Assembly (NCBI GenBank): GCA_041686935.1
Contig: JAWLCW010000006.1
Location: 62,001-126,000, forward strand
DNA from: Mariniphaga sp041686935
GTDB lineage: Bacteria > Bacteroidota > Bacteroidia > Bacteroidales > Prolixibacteraceae
Direction: 5' to 3'
DNA length: 64,000 nt
The notes under the pieces were generated by a model. The model had not been told where the DNA came from and ran no database searches. It was given only the letters and a program-made list of their open reading frames with translations. Below are positions 44,665 to 53,719 of the stretch, in pieces (the stretch's first letter is position 1; every line of letters begins with the position of its first letter). A program made the translations under genes and the position numbers.

Positions 44665-45474
44665 ATGAGCAACTTCATAGATCTTTTCTCATACGAATTT
44701 TTCCAGAAAGCATTTTTGGCTGCTGTTTTTGCCAGTATTTCCTGCGGGATTGTGGGTAGTTACATTGTTTCGCGACGTATTGTTTTCATCAGCGGCGGAA
44801 TTACACATGCTTCCTTCGGAGGTATCGGACTGGCCTTTTTGCTTGGTTTTAACCCGTTAGCAGGAGCGGTAATATTTGCAGTGGGAGCTGCGCTGGGCAT
44901 TCAGTTTTTTACGAAAGTGGCCAAAGTTCGGGAAGATTCATCCATTGCCATTTTTTGGTCGTTCGGAATGGCACTCGGAATTATTTTTGTTTTTATGACG
45001 CCGGGTTACACACCCAACCTGATGAGTTACCTGTTTGGTAACATTCTCACAGTCACCATTTCAGAACTGTGGTGGATGTTTGTACTTAATGTGGTAATTA
45101 TCGTTTTCTTTTCTGTTTTCTTCCGGCACATCCTTTACATTGCTTTCGATGAAGAATTTGCAAGGGCTTCAGGATTACCGGTGGCACTGTTTAATTATCT
45201 GACTATTACTTTAATTGCATTAACCGTTGTTCTGAATATCCGTGTCGTTGGAATTATTTTAATTCTTTCCCTGTTAACCATCCCGCAGGCCACCGCCAAC
45301 CTTTTCACTAAAAACTTCAGAAATTTACTGGTGCTTTCTTCCATTATTGCTTTTGTGGGAACTATGGCTGGACTTTTTGTCTCCTATTTTATGGATATTC
45401 CCTCGGGCGCAACAATTATTTTCACACTCGTTGTTATTTTTGCAATAACACGTTTATTCAAACATTTCTTTTAA
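44665..45474 (+). CDS. Zinc/manganese ABC transporter permease (ZnuB type)
   Basis: A 269-residue ABC-3 family permease with eight to nine helices. Family motifs include VSRRIVFISGGITHASFGGIGLAF near residues 33-56 and the ATPase-contacting stretch AFDEEFARASGLPV near 162-175. It completes the uptake system with the two preceding genes and is followed at once (TAAATG) by the zinc-ribbon gene. Confidence 0.94.
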   Translation: MSNFIDLFSYEFFQKAFLAAVFASISCGIVGSYIVSRRIVFISGGITHASFGGIGLAFLLGFNPLAGAVIFAVGAALGIQFFTKVAKVREDSSIAIFWSFGMALGIIFVFMTPGYTPNLMSYLFGNILTVTISELWWMFVLNVVIIVFFSVFFRHILYIAFDEEFARASGLPVALFNYLTITLIALTVVLNIRVVGIILILSLLTIPQATANLFTKNFRNLLVLSSIIAFVGTMAGLFVSYFMDIPSGATIIFTLVVIFAITRLFKHFF

Positions 45475-45663
45475 ATGATTGGGGGCGCTAAAAAAGAAAA
45501 GGTTTATTCCTGCAAAAATTGTGGTTTTTCTTTTTCAAACCTAGATGTGGATCGGTTTTGCAGCAACTGTTTTGCCTGCACCGGCTGCGAAATTTATCTC
45601 TGCCCGCTGTGCGGCGAAGAAGTGGTTATAAAGCCCATAAAAAAACCTGCCGGAGGTATGTAG
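45475..45663 (+). CDS. Small double zinc-ribbon protein at the end of the zinc uptake operon
   Basis: A 62-residue protein with four CxxC pairs (C13/C16, C29/C32, C35/C38, C43/C46), enough for two zinc ribbons, then a basic tail. Its ATG follows the permease stop directly, so translation is coupled. No enzyme motif is visible. Possible roles are a cytosolic zinc acceptor, a sensor or simply a nucleic-acid-binding ribbon; the genomic position favours a link to zinc supply. Confidence 0.8.
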   Translation: MIGGAKKEKVYSCKNCGFSFSNLDVDRFCSNCFACTGCEIYLCPLCGEEVVIKPIKKPAGGM

Positions 45664-45669
45664 ATTTTT

Positions 45670-46449
45670 TTACCGGCTTTCTGAGAAATATTTAACTGTA
45701 CCCACCTTCAACTCCAAAGTTGCATCCTCGTCGCAAACAATAATTCCGGCAGGATGCATTTGCAGGGCGGAAAGTGTCCACATGTGTGAAATACCGCCTT
45801 CCACAACTTTCTGAAGTGCACGTGCTTTTTTGTAACCATTTACAATAATAACCACCTCGCGGGCATCGAGAACGGTTTGCACACCAACCGTAATGGCTTG
45901 TTTGGGTACTTTGTCCATATCGTTTTCAAAAAAGCGGGAGTTTGCCAGTATGGTGTCATAATTCAGATTTACCACGCGGGTGCGCGAACTTAACGAAGAA
46001 CCCGGGATGTTAAATGCGATATGACCGTCAGCACCCATTCCGCCTAAAAATAAATGTATCCCGCCGAGTTGCCTTATTTTTTCCTCGTACTCCCTGCACT
46101 CTTTTTCCAAATCCGGGGCATTTCCATCCGGAATATGAATGTTCTTTTTATCCATATCAACATGATTAAAAAGATGGAAATGCATAAACGAGTAGTAACT
46201 TTCAGGATGTTCTCTAAAAAGGCCCACGTATTCATCCATGTTAAAAGTAACAACATGTTTAAAAGACACCTTCCCCAATTTATTCAGCTTTACCAGTTCC
46301 TGATAGGTGCCAACAGGAGATGATCCGGTGGGTAACCCAAGGACGAACGGGTTATTTACTGACGGGTTGAAATTGTTAATTTTCTCTGCAATATAACTGG
46401 CAGTCCACCGGCTGATTTCTTCGTAATTTTTAAAAATATTAAGCTGCAT
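45670..46449 (-). CDS. nagB: Glucosamine-6-phosphate deaminase NagB
   Basis: A 259-residue deaminase/isomerase converting glucosamine-6-phosphate to fructose-6-phosphate and ammonia. Motifs: GLPTGSSP (phosphate loop), FNMDEYVGL with the catalytic aspartate, and FLGGMGADGHIAFNIPGSS with the ring-opening histidine. Start ATG 46449 begins the family sequence (MQLNIFKNYEE); the frame extends to 46530 without similarity. Lies 19 bp downstream of the NagB-PIG-L fusion gene. Confidence 0.95.
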   Translation of the reverse strand: MQLNIFKNYEEISRWTASYIAEKINNFNPSVNNPFVLGLPTGSSPVGTYQELVKLNKLGKVSFKHVVTFNMDEYVGLFREHPESYYSFMHFHLFNHVDMDKKNIHIPDGNAPDLEKECREYEEKIRQLGGIHLFLGGMGADGHIAFNIPGSSLSSRTRVVNLNYDTILANSRFFENDMDKVPKQAITVGVQTVLDAREVVIIVNGYKKARALQKVVEGGISHMWTLSALQMHPAGIIVCDEDATLELKVGTVKYFSESR

Positions 46450-46468
46450 TTTTGTTTGTTTTTTGTTT

Positions 46469-48793
46469 TTAAAACATCCCTTCCATTGATTTTCCCAGTT
46501 TTGAAGCCTCTTCCAGGAATTGATCCACATTGAACTCGCGCAGGTAAACCATACCGTGAGTAGCTCTCAGCAACGGCGAACTGTTTTCATAAAAAAAGTT
46601 TTTTCCCAGCAAAAACTGAATCTGTTTATGCTGTTCAAACCAGGTACGCTGGGTAAGCTCGCTGAACTTTCCGTCAAGCTGATAGCTGGGGAAAGAGGCA
46701 TCCACCTGGGTTACATAACACTCTGAGAATGATTTATCGAGCGTAGCAAGAGCATTCAGCGAAACCGGCACAAGAACTTCCACATCCCATGGGTTGTACT
46801 TAAACCAAACATTCCGGTATCCCACCATTCGCAAATTGCTTAAATCTTCTTCCTTATTCCATTCTTCAACGGCTGCTGCAATGGCCTGCAAAACTTTGTA
46901 ATGCGTATCGGGTCCGCTTCCCTGCGGATCCATTGCCAGGCTGATCACCGTGGGTTTGTATTTTCTGAAATCTTCCAGAATGGGTAAAACATCCTTTTCC
47001 ATGTCGGGTTTACTGCCCGTTACATTGTTTTGGTAGAAGCCAAGGCGCAGGTGATGTACATTTTTTACCATAATTCCGTAGTGCGCCCAAACCAGCTCCT
47101 CTTCAAACTCTCGAATCATTCCCTTTAATTGCTGAATTTTGGGTGGATTTTTGCTGCCATCGTAACTGTTTTTCAATAAAGCCAGCACTTCGTTAATTGC
47201 TTCGAGCAGCCCGGCTTGATTGTTAATTTTCCAGATTGAAACCAGGGCACGTACCAACCTGTGACAAACGCCCCGGCGTTTTCCTTCCGGACTATTGGCG
47301 GCAACATTATCGAGATAATGATAAACGTCTTTATCCCATTTGTATTTATATCCCTGCTGGAAAAAATCGGGGTAGTTAATCATTTCAATTTTGCCATGAT
47401 CGATCAGTTCTTTTGTATCCATCAGCAAATTACACAAAAAGCTGTTGGTAACTGCTGTGTATCCGGAAGTTAAAACAGAAAAATGCAGTTCATTGCTTGA
47501 ATCGCGGGATTGCCGGTTGGTAAGCGGCATAATACCGAGCATTATATCGTCGTGATGCGGCCCGGTATGATAATACACCTGGTTTGTCTCTTTCTGCATT
47601 CCCCGCTGAAGTTTTGCCAAAATGGAATCAATAACCGACTGTACTGTGTTTTCATTCAGACCTGGAATCAGGCTGCAATACTTGTCTGCTTTTAAATCGG
47701 CGAGTTCGAGTTTCCCGCCGAATTTATTGATTTTCCGGCAAAGTTCAATTACGGCGCGCTCAGTTTTCTGATGAGTCCACGGACCGTTGGTATAATAATA
47801 TTCAACTGCATCTTCCAGTTTTACCGCCGCGCCATCGGTTAAATAAAAACGGCTGTTTTTCAGGCGTTGCAGAGAAGTTGCCGGACAAACAACATTGGGT
47901 TCATTTTCGAGCGAATTTTTTATGGTTTGGGCAATCGCTTCGCCGGCTGCAAAAATAATGGCCTTATTTTCCGGATTATATCCAATGGTTCCCAATCCAA
48001 TCGTTATAACCAGGCGGTTTCTCGACACTTCAATTCCACCCAAATCGGTTGCTGTTACGGCCTGTGTTTCGAAATTTGTTTGAGTAAGGCGTGTTGAAGC
48101 AAAATGGTCAGAACCACGTGTATTAAACGCAATGTGCCCGTCGGGGCCAATACCTCCCAAAAAAAACCCGATACCTCCTTTTTCCCTGATTTTATTTTCG
48201 TACTGGGTGCACCATTGGTCAATTTTAAAAATTGACTCTTGCTGCAACTGCTCCAGTTGGGTTTTAGCCTCGCGGTAGCGTAACGATAAATCAATATTAA
48301 AACCCGGGAAAATTTCACTAAAATGTTTGCCTTGAGCCAGTTCAATTTCATCGGAATTAATCAGGAGGGCATTTTTCAAATCGATTCCAATTCCTTCAAT
48401 ATAATTTTTCAAAATAAAATTACTCAGGCTGTTGTGCTGTTCTGAACTGATGGGGTAAAAATCGCCCATCTGTACCAGTTGCAATCCTTTCAGTGAAGGT
48501 TTTTCCACATTGGCAAGGCCATATCTATCGCGAATTTCTATTCCTTTTTTATTGTCCCAGTTGTCGAGCAACAAGTGGGTAAACTGAATAAAGTACTGAG
48601 CTGTTTTCCCGGTTGGCAGGCTTACCACACCGGCAGGATTACCAGCCACCCATTCCAAAAAACTTAAAGCCGAGAGCAACCCCAGTTTCGGAAAACTGTC
48701 CACCGCAATATATGGCATGCGGGTGGTTATTTTTTGTAAGGCCGATTCATTAAAAAAGGCCTGTTCAACTTTAGAAAAATTCATTTTTATCAT
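46469..48793 (-). CDS. NagB-like domain fused to a PIG-L (LmbE) deacetylase-like domain
   Basis: A 774-residue two-domain protein. Residues about 20-370 are a glucosamine-6-phosphate deaminase-like domain with SLPTGKTA and FLGGIGPDGHIAFNTRGSD; the DEYVG motif is changed to GDFYPI. Residues about 415-770 are PIG-L-like: the metal motif usually PHPDDE reads PHHDDI, and the second half has a DPQGSGPDTHYK segment, where the histidine can serve as third ligand. Such fusions occur in Bacteroidota and suggest coupled deacetylation and deamination of an N-acetyl amino sugar. A second Met at 48784 is an alternative start. Same operon as the ROK repressor and nagB. Confidence 0.87.
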   Translation of the reverse strand: MIKMNFSKVEQAFFNESALQKITTRMPYIAVDSFPKLGLLSALSFLEWVAGNPAGVVSLPTGKTAQYFIQFTHLLLDNWDNKKGIEIRDRYGLANVEKPSLKGLQLVQMGDFYPISSEQHNSLSNFILKNYIEGIGIDLKNALLINSDEIELAQGKHFSEIFPGFNIDLSLRYREAKTQLEQLQQESIFKIDQWCTQYENKIREKGGIGFFLGGIGPDGHIAFNTRGSDHFASTRLTQTNFETQAVTATDLGGIEVSRNRLVITIGLGTIGYNPENKAIIFAAGEAIAQTIKNSLENEPNVVCPATSLQRLKNSRFYLTDGAAVKLEDAVEYYYTNGPWTHQKTERAVIELCRKINKFGGKLELADLKADKYCSLIPGLNENTVQSVIDSILAKLQRGMQKETNQVYYHTGPHHDDIMLGIMPLTNRQSRDSSNELHFSVLTSGYTAVTNSFLCNLLMDTKELIDHGKIEMINYPDFFQQGYKYKWDKDVYHYLDNVAANSPEGKRRGVCHRLVRALVSIWKINNQAGLLEAINEVLALLKNSYDGSKNPPKIQQLKGMIREFEEELVWAHYGIMVKNVHHLRLGFYQNNVTGSKPDMEKDVLPILEDFRKYKPTVISLAMDPQGSGPDTHYKVLQAIAAAVEEWNKEEDLSNLRMVGYRNVWFKYNPWDVEVLVPVSLNALATLDKSFSECYVTQVDASFPSYQLDGKFSELTQRTWFEQHKQIQFLLGKNFFYENSSPLLRATHGMVYLREFNVDQFLEEASKLGKSMEGMF

Positions 48794-48823
48794 TGTTTCC
48801 TTTCAAAATACTTTTGTATTGTT

Positions 48824-50047
48824 TTATTGTTTTACCGATGCGATCCTGTCGAGTGCATAAGCGGCAGCTCCCATTGGACCGGCTTTTTGGCCAAGTGCTG
48901 AAAATTTAATTTCTGTATCGTCGCTAATATCGCGGTTACTAAAAGTATAAATAGCCTGCTGAATGGGTGCAATTATAAACTGACTTGCCTCGGCCACTCT
49001 TCCTCCAAGTACAATTAGTTCCGGATTAAAAATTTGTATAAGGTACACAATACCTTTCCCAAGCCAGTATCCAACGTCGGAAAAAATGGAAATAGCAAAC
49101 TGATCGCCACGGTTTGCAGCTTCAATAATCACTGATATATCAATTTTTTCCAAATCTTCGTCAACCAGGGCATTGATTAACGATGATTTCCCGCTCTGAA
49201 TACCCTGCCTGGCAATACGGGCAATGGCAGTGGCCGAAACTATGGTTTCAAGACATCCCTGTTTGCCGCAACTGCAAAGTACCCCATTATCAACAATTGG
49301 CAAATGTCCAAATTCACCGGAGTACCCCGATTTTCCCGAATAAAGTTTTCCGTTGATGATTATTCCGAGTCCGAGTCCCCAGTCGGCCTGGAGGAGCAAC
49401 ACATTTTTTTTGTTTTTTGCAAGGCCAAAATGTTGTTCCGAAAAAGCTCTGAGCTTTGAATCGTGGCTTATAAAAACAGGTAATCCAAAAACTTTCTCTA
49501 ATTCCTGAGATAAATTTTCAATTTTGGGGAAATAGGTTTTATTAATGCCCTGTTTTTGGTTTATTAACCCGGGCAGTTCAATACCCAGTGCCAGAATTTT
49601 ACTTCTATCAATGCTTTTTTCAATTAGAAGGGCATTCAGATTTTCACTTATTTCTGAGAAAATGCTAAAATCAGATTTCATTTTTACAGGGAAAAACCCG
49701 GCTTCGCCTACTTCCTGGTTGTTGCTGTTAAATACAGAAATAATAGTTCTGTTAATATTAATGGTAATGCCAACTATATAAAAACCGTTTTCAACCAGAC
49801 CGTATATATTTGGCCTTCTCCCTCCGCTGGAGTCGCCTCTCCCCAATTCTTTTACCAAACCTTCTTCAACCAGTTCAACCAGCAAACTGTTAATTTTTGG
49901 CGTACTTAGTTTAATTATTCCTGACAGCTCTGAATTGGACATGGAGCCAAGGAAATAAAAGGTGCGCAGAATTTGCTTTTTATGCTGTAATTTCTTATGC
50001 TCAACTCCCTGGCTTTGATTCCCGATACTTTTGAATAGTTTTTCCAT
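48824..50047 (-). CDS. ROK family transcriptional repressor (NagC/Mlc-like)
   Basis: A 407-residue repressor: winged helix at about 20-85 (MSNSELSGIIKLSTPKINSL) joined to a ROK sugar-sensing domain with zinc site CSCGKQGCLE and HLPIVDNG nearby. The effector is probably an amino-sugar phosphate, given that the two NagB genes lie 30 bp downstream in the same orientation. A perfect 11-bp inverted repeat at 50096-50122 upstream of the gene is the likely operator, and the promoter overlaps it. Confidence 0.92.
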   Translation of the reverse strand: MEKLFKSIGNQSQGVEHKKLQHKKQILRTFYFLGSMSNSELSGIIKLSTPKINSLLVELVEEGLVKELGRGDSSGGRRPNIYGLVENGFYIVGITININRTIISVFNSNNQEVGEAGFFPVKMKSDFSIFSEISENLNALLIEKSIDRSKILALGIELPGLINQKQGINKTYFPKIENLSQELEKVFGLPVFISHDSKLRAFSEQHFGLAKNKKNVLLLQADWGLGLGIIINGKLYSGKSGYSGEFGHLPIVDNGVLCSCGKQGCLETIVSATAIARIARQGIQSGKSSLINALVDEDLEKIDISVIIEAANRGDQFAISIFSDVGYWLGKGIVYLIQIFNPELIVLGGRVAEASQFIIAPIQQAIYTFSNRDISDDTEIKFSALGQKAGPMGAAAYALDRIASVKQ

Positions 50048-50069
50048 TGTTAATTTCCTGCAACAAAGA

Positions 50070-50095
50070 TTAGAATATTTTTAACACGAAGCAAA
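50070..50095 (-). promoter_or_regulatory. Promoter of the ROK repressor operon
   Basis: On the minus strand TTTTG (50096-50092) is followed after 19 bases by TAATCTTTG, near the -7 consensus with one extra base. The -33 box touches the inverted repeat at 50096-50122. Confidence 0.45.
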
Positions 50096-50122
50096 ATTCT
50101 TTTTAAAAAAATTAAAAAGAAT
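50096..50122. promoter_or_regulatory. Candidate ROK operator
   Basis: ATTCTTTTTAA (50096-50106), five A, TTAAAAAGAAT (50112-50122): a perfect 11-bp inverted repeat. Outer AACAC (50083-50087) and GTGTT (50123-50127) also mirror each other. It lies between two divergent promoters, that of the ROK repressor and that of the PHP gene (TATTTTTG at 50127-50134). Confidence 0.6.
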
Positions 50123-50126
50123 GTGT

Positions 50127-50134
50127 TATTTTTG
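50127..50134 (+). promoter_or_regulatory. -7 promoter element of the PHP phosphoesterase gene
   Basis: TATTTTTG, an exact TAnnTTTG match, 5 bases downstream of the inverted repeat. A repressor on that repeat would cover the upstream half of this promoter. Confidence 0.5.
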
Positions 50135-50251
50135 CTAAAATTAACGATTACTATTCAATTAAAAAATATTTAATACAGGCAATTATTGCAGGTTCATGAA
50201 AAAAACAGATATTTAGAAACCAATTTTTTAGAACATTAAAACAACTTTGTG

Positions 50252-51367
50252 ATGCGAATAAAATTAACCGTACTCCTGTTTTTATCCGTTTTTTTAAGCT
50301 TTGTTGCATTAGGCCAGTCGCGAAAAATAATTCATATTCCGGATATCCCCGGATATCGGACATTAAAATGTGACTTTCACATGCACACGGTTTTTTCCGA
50401 CGGTACGGTTTGGCCAACCATTAGGGTTGAAGAGGCCTGGCAGGAGGGTCTGGATGCAATCTCAATAACTGACCATATTGAATACCGGCCTCATTCAAAA
50501 GACATAACAGCCGATCACAACAGGTCTTTCGATATAGCTGAGCCTCTGGCAAAAAACCTGAATGTTATTCTTGTGCGGGGCGCAGAAATTACCAGAAGCA
50601 TGCCTCCGGGCCATTTTAACGCATTATTTATCCGCAACGCCAATCTTCTTGAACGCGATGATGTTTTTGATGCAATAAAAGAAGCCCGCGATCAGGGTGC
50701 ATTCATTATATGGAATCATCCGGGATGGAGGGCCCAGCAACCCGACACCACCTTGTGGTGGGACGAACACACCCGCTTGTTTCAAAACGATATGCTGCAC
50801 GGAATTGAAGTTTTTAATTACAACGAGTATTATCCGGAAGCTATTGAATGGGCCCGGGGAAAAAAGCTGGCTGTGTTTGCCAATACCGATATTCATGAAC
50901 CAGTTGGAATGATGTATGATGTGGCCAATAAACACCGGCCAATGACACTTGTATTTGCTCGCAGCCGGACAGAAGGCGGAATAAGGGAAGCCCTGTTTGC
51001 CCGACGGACTGTTGCTTTTTACAACAACACACTTACAGGCAGAGCAAACCTGCTGGAGCCACTGTTTTTTGCATCGCTGAAAATCAATAATCCGGCAGGT
51101 AAATTGCAATTTGGCGAAACGAAAAGAATTACTATTGAAAATAACTCTGATTTGGATTATGAACTGGAACTTGTACAGCCGGGAATTGGATTCGATGCGC
51201 CTGAATCGCTTATTTTAAAGGCACACCGGGTTACCCCACTTGAACTGGCAGGAAACTCGGAACAGGTAGCCGGGATGAGTGAGGTAAAGGCTTTTTACAA
51301 AGTGAAAAACATGTTTGTAAGTTCCACTGACAATCTTGTGATAACATTTACCTTTTCAAATAATTAA
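50252..51367 (+). CDS. Exported PHP-domain phosphoesterase (Sb-PDE-like)
   Basis: A 371-residue protein with a Sec signal (about 1-22, ending LGQ) and a PHP metal-dependent phosphoesterase domain: motif 1 DFHMHTVFSDG, motif 2 ITDHIEYR, motif 3 glutamate in VRGAEITR, and WNHPGW and NTDIHEP as later histidine/aspartate ligands. It looks most like the periplasmic phosphodiesterase group annotated as Sb-PDE family; the natural substrate is uncertain. An extra beta domain follows from about residue 275. ATG 50252 is taken instead of the GTG one codon earlier. First of three plus-strand genes. Confidence 0.87.
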   Translation: MRIKLTVLLFLSVFLSFVALGQSRKIIHIPDIPGYRTLKCDFHMHTVFSDGTVWPTIRVEEAWQEGLDAISITDHIEYRPHSKDITADHNRSFDIAEPLAKNLNVILVRGAEITRSMPPGHFNALFIRNANLLERDDVFDAIKEARDQGAFIIWNHPGWRAQQPDTTLWWDEHTRLFQNDMLHGIEVFNYNEYYPEAIEWARGKKLAVFANTDIHEPVGMMYDVANKHRPMTLVFARSRTEGGIREALFARRTVAFYNNTLTGRANLLEPLFFASLKINNPAGKLQFGETKRITIENNSDLDYELELVQPGIGFDAPESLILKAHRVTPLELAGNSEQVAGMSEVKAFYKVKNMFVSSTDNLVITFTFSNN

Positions 51368-51394
51368 GGCCAGGAGAATTGCTGAATAATTCAG

Positions 51395-52060
51395 ATGAAA
51401 AAAAACGACAGGCAAATCCCATTAAGTGAGCATCAGCTTACAGACAACAGCGAAATTTCACCGGGAGTTCATCTGATCACCTTTAAACGCCCCTGGGATT
51501 TTCAATCCGGTCAGGTAGTAAAAGTGGCACTCGACCATCATCATCCTCCGCGTATTTACAGCCTGTGCAGCGGCAACCACGAAAATGAGGCTGCTATTCT
51601 TTTTAATATTAAAGAAGATGGTTTATTAACACCAAAACTTGCTGCACGTATTCCCGGTGAAAAAATTCTGGTTTCAAAACCGTACGGAAGTTTTCTGGGA
51701 ACCGGCGAACCCGCCTGGTGGATTGCCACCGGAACCGGAATTGCACCATTTTACAGCATGTTACGCTCAGGATTGGGAGAAAACAAAAAGCTGATTCACG
51801 GGGCAAGCTGGTTAAACAAGTTCTATTTTGAAGATGATTTGGAATGGGCACTTGGTGAAAACTACATACGCTGCTGCTCCCGCGAATCTTCCTGTGATAC
51901 GTTTCCCGGAAGGGTTACAGATTACCTTTGGGGAGTGGAACATTTGCCTGATGTAACGTATTATATTTGCGGGAAGGCATTGATGGTGGTTGAAGTACGT
52001 GATTATTTAATATCAAAAGGAATCCCGTTCGGAAATATTCTGGCTGAGATTTACTTTTAA
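51395..52060 (+). CDS. FAD/NAD(P)-binding ferredoxin reductase-like protein
   Basis: A 221-residue two-domain flavoprotein. The FAD motif is RIYSLCSG (RxYSL), and the NAD(P) domain starts with WIATGTGIAPFYSML and ends ILAEIYF with an aromatic terminal residue stacking on FAD, as in ferredoxin-NADP reductases. It likely transfers electrons between NADPH and ferredoxin or flavodoxin. Follows the PHP gene by 27 bp. Confidence 0.88.
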   Translation: MKKNDRQIPLSEHQLTDNSEISPGVHLITFKRPWDFQSGQVVKVALDHHHPPRIYSLCSGNHENEAAILFNIKEDGLLTPKLAARIPGEKILVSKPYGSFLGTGEPAWWIATGTGIAPFYSMLRSGLGENKKLIHGASWLNKFYFEDDLEWALGENYIRCCSRESSCDTFPGRVTDYLWGVEHLPDVTYYICGKALMVVEVRDYLISKGIPFGNILAEIYF

Positions 52061-52143
52061 AAACAATTAAACCAGCCAAAATGTAACTTTAGACTTAATA
52101 TGATGACCAATAGGAAAATTTATTTATACTCAAAACAACTCAA

Positions 52144-52854
52144 ATGAAAAAATTAATGTTTACGATTGTTGCTGCTCTAATTATGGCAACATTCACCGGA
52201 GTTCAGGCACAAAGCCTTGATGATGTTCTCAAAAATCACTTTAACGCCATTGGACAGGAAAAACTGCTTAAACAGGAAACCTACATGGTTAAAGCTACCG
52301 TATCGCAAATGGGCATGGAAATACCGATGGAGATGAAGATGAAACGACCCAACAAATTTAAAATGGAAATGGATATGCAGGGTCAGAAAATGGTGCAGGC
52401 CTACGATGGAGAAAAAGGCTGGATGATTGCTCCCTGGATGAGTTCTGAACCGCAGGATTTGTCGGGTCCGCAATTGGACCAGGCTATGGACCAGGCCAAC
52501 ATTGACGGCGAACTTTACAATTACAAGGAAAAAGGTTCAACGGCCACTCTGATTGGAAAGGTAAATGTTGACGGTTCACCGGTGTTCAATATTAAACTTA
52601 CTGACAAAGAAGGTAATACAAAGAATTATTTCATCGACGCAGAGTCATATTTAGTCAGAAAAGTGAAAGCAAGAGTAAGTGCCCAGGGCCAGGAAGTTGA
52701 AGTGGAACAAAACATGAGCGACTACAAAAGTTATGACGGAATTATGATGCCTTCAAAAATTGAGTCGAAATCGCCCATGGGAACTGCTACAATTCTATTT
52801 AGCCAAATTAAATTTGGAGAAAATTACGACGATTCAATTTTTACCAAGCCCTAA
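52144..52854 (+). CDS. LolA-like periplasmic lipoprotein-sorting family protein
   Basis: A 236-residue protein with a Sec signal (about 1-23, ending VQAQ) and the curved beta-sheet domain of the LolA/outer membrane lipoprotein-sorting family, rich in methionine strands (QMGMEIPMEMKMKRPNKF). Bacteroidota have many such proteins; lipid or lipoprotein binding is presumed but not shown. Its stop overlaps that of the convergent SDR by 4 bases. Confidence 0.8.
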   Translation: MKKLMFTIVAALIMATFTGVQAQSLDDVLKNHFNAIGQEKLLKQETYMVKATVSQMGMEIPMEMKMKRPNKFKMEMDMQGQKMVQAYDGEKGWMIAPWMSSEPQDLSGPQLDQAMDQANIDGELYNYKEKGSTATLIGKVNVDGSPVFNIKLTDKEGNTKNYFIDAESYLVRKVKARVSAQGQEVEVEQNMSDYKSYDGIMMPSKIESKSPMGTATILFSQIKFGENYDDSIFTKP

Positions 52855-53594
52855 TTGTTAATTTCTTCAACCTGAAATTTTTCGCAGACAGTTTTATAAA
52901 CCTTTTCGGGTAGTTGCTGAATATCAACCATTGTCTGCATTAAATTCCGTTTAAAAAGCTTTTGCAAAACGGGATCGTGATCTGTTACATTCCGGAATAA
53001 AAACTGCAAACCCGCAGAAGTGGATTCACTATTGCTTAACAGGATATTGTCCTTTACTTCTGCCGGTGCCATGATAATTATTTCAAAAAAATCTTCCGGG
53101 AAATCTTCCAACAGGTTTTGAATAGCATAGTCAGCATGAAATCTGGCTTTTTTAAATGATTCGTTTTCCGCGGTTTTATCTGTTCTGACTAATGATTCCC
53201 CCGGAGAAATATTGTAAATAGCCGGAGATGTAATAAAAATGATTTTTTCGACAGAAGGAACCTGTTTGGCTGCATTCAGGAGTTGAGCCGTACCTTTTAT
53301 ATGGGTAATATAAAGCAGATTGCCATTTATTTTTTCACCTAATTTTTTTGGGCTTCCGCAATGAACGATTATATCGCACCCCTGCATAAAATCTTTTAAC
53401 CGGTGAATATCTTCCATGTTGTTTTTACAAATTTCAAGATTTTCGTTAGCTAAAAGACTTTGCATATTTAGTAAACCACCTTTTTTTGGTGAACTTGAAA
53501 CCGGCACTTTTACCCGGTAATCTTCTGCCAGAAATTTCAGGGTGATGTAGCACCCGATAAAATCCATACCCCCAATTATGCCTGCTGTTTTCAT
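52851..53594 (-). CDS. Atypical NAD-dependent epimerase/dehydratase (SDR)
   Basis: A 247-residue Rossmann protein. The nucleotide motif is GIIGGMDFIGCY and the strand-4 motif is DIIVHCGSP. The place expected for the catalytic YxxxK reads YAIQN, so the lysine is missing and redox catalysis is doubtful. It may be a binding or regulatory SDR. Lies 125 bp downstream of the hybrid kinase in the same orientation. Confidence 0.75.
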   Translation of the reverse strand: MKTAGIIGGMDFIGCYITLKFLAEDYRVKVPVSSSPKKGGLLNMQSLLANENLEICKNNMEDIHRLKDFMQGCDIIVHCGSPKKLGEKINGNLLYITHIKGTAQLLNAAKQVPSVEKIIFITSPAIYNISPGESLVRTDKTAENESFKKARFHADYAIQNLLEDFPEDFFEIIIMAPAEVKDNILLSNSESTSAGLQFLFRNVTDHDPVLQKLFKRNLMQTMVDIQQLPEKVYKTVCEKFQVEEINN

Positions 53595-53719
53595 CTGCTT
53601 TTATGTTTTACAATAAGTTACAGACAAAATTACGGATGTTTGAAGTGGAAATGTTTATCTTTTTTGCGCAAAATTCAGGACTTTTCGGTCATTTGGTGGC
53701 TGCATGCTTTATAATTGAA

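Noticed and set aside
48794..50251. Possible amino-sugar riboswitch or glmS-type leader
   Set aside because: The spacers show a DNA palindrome and promoters but no conserved riboswitch core; the ROK repressor explains regulation.
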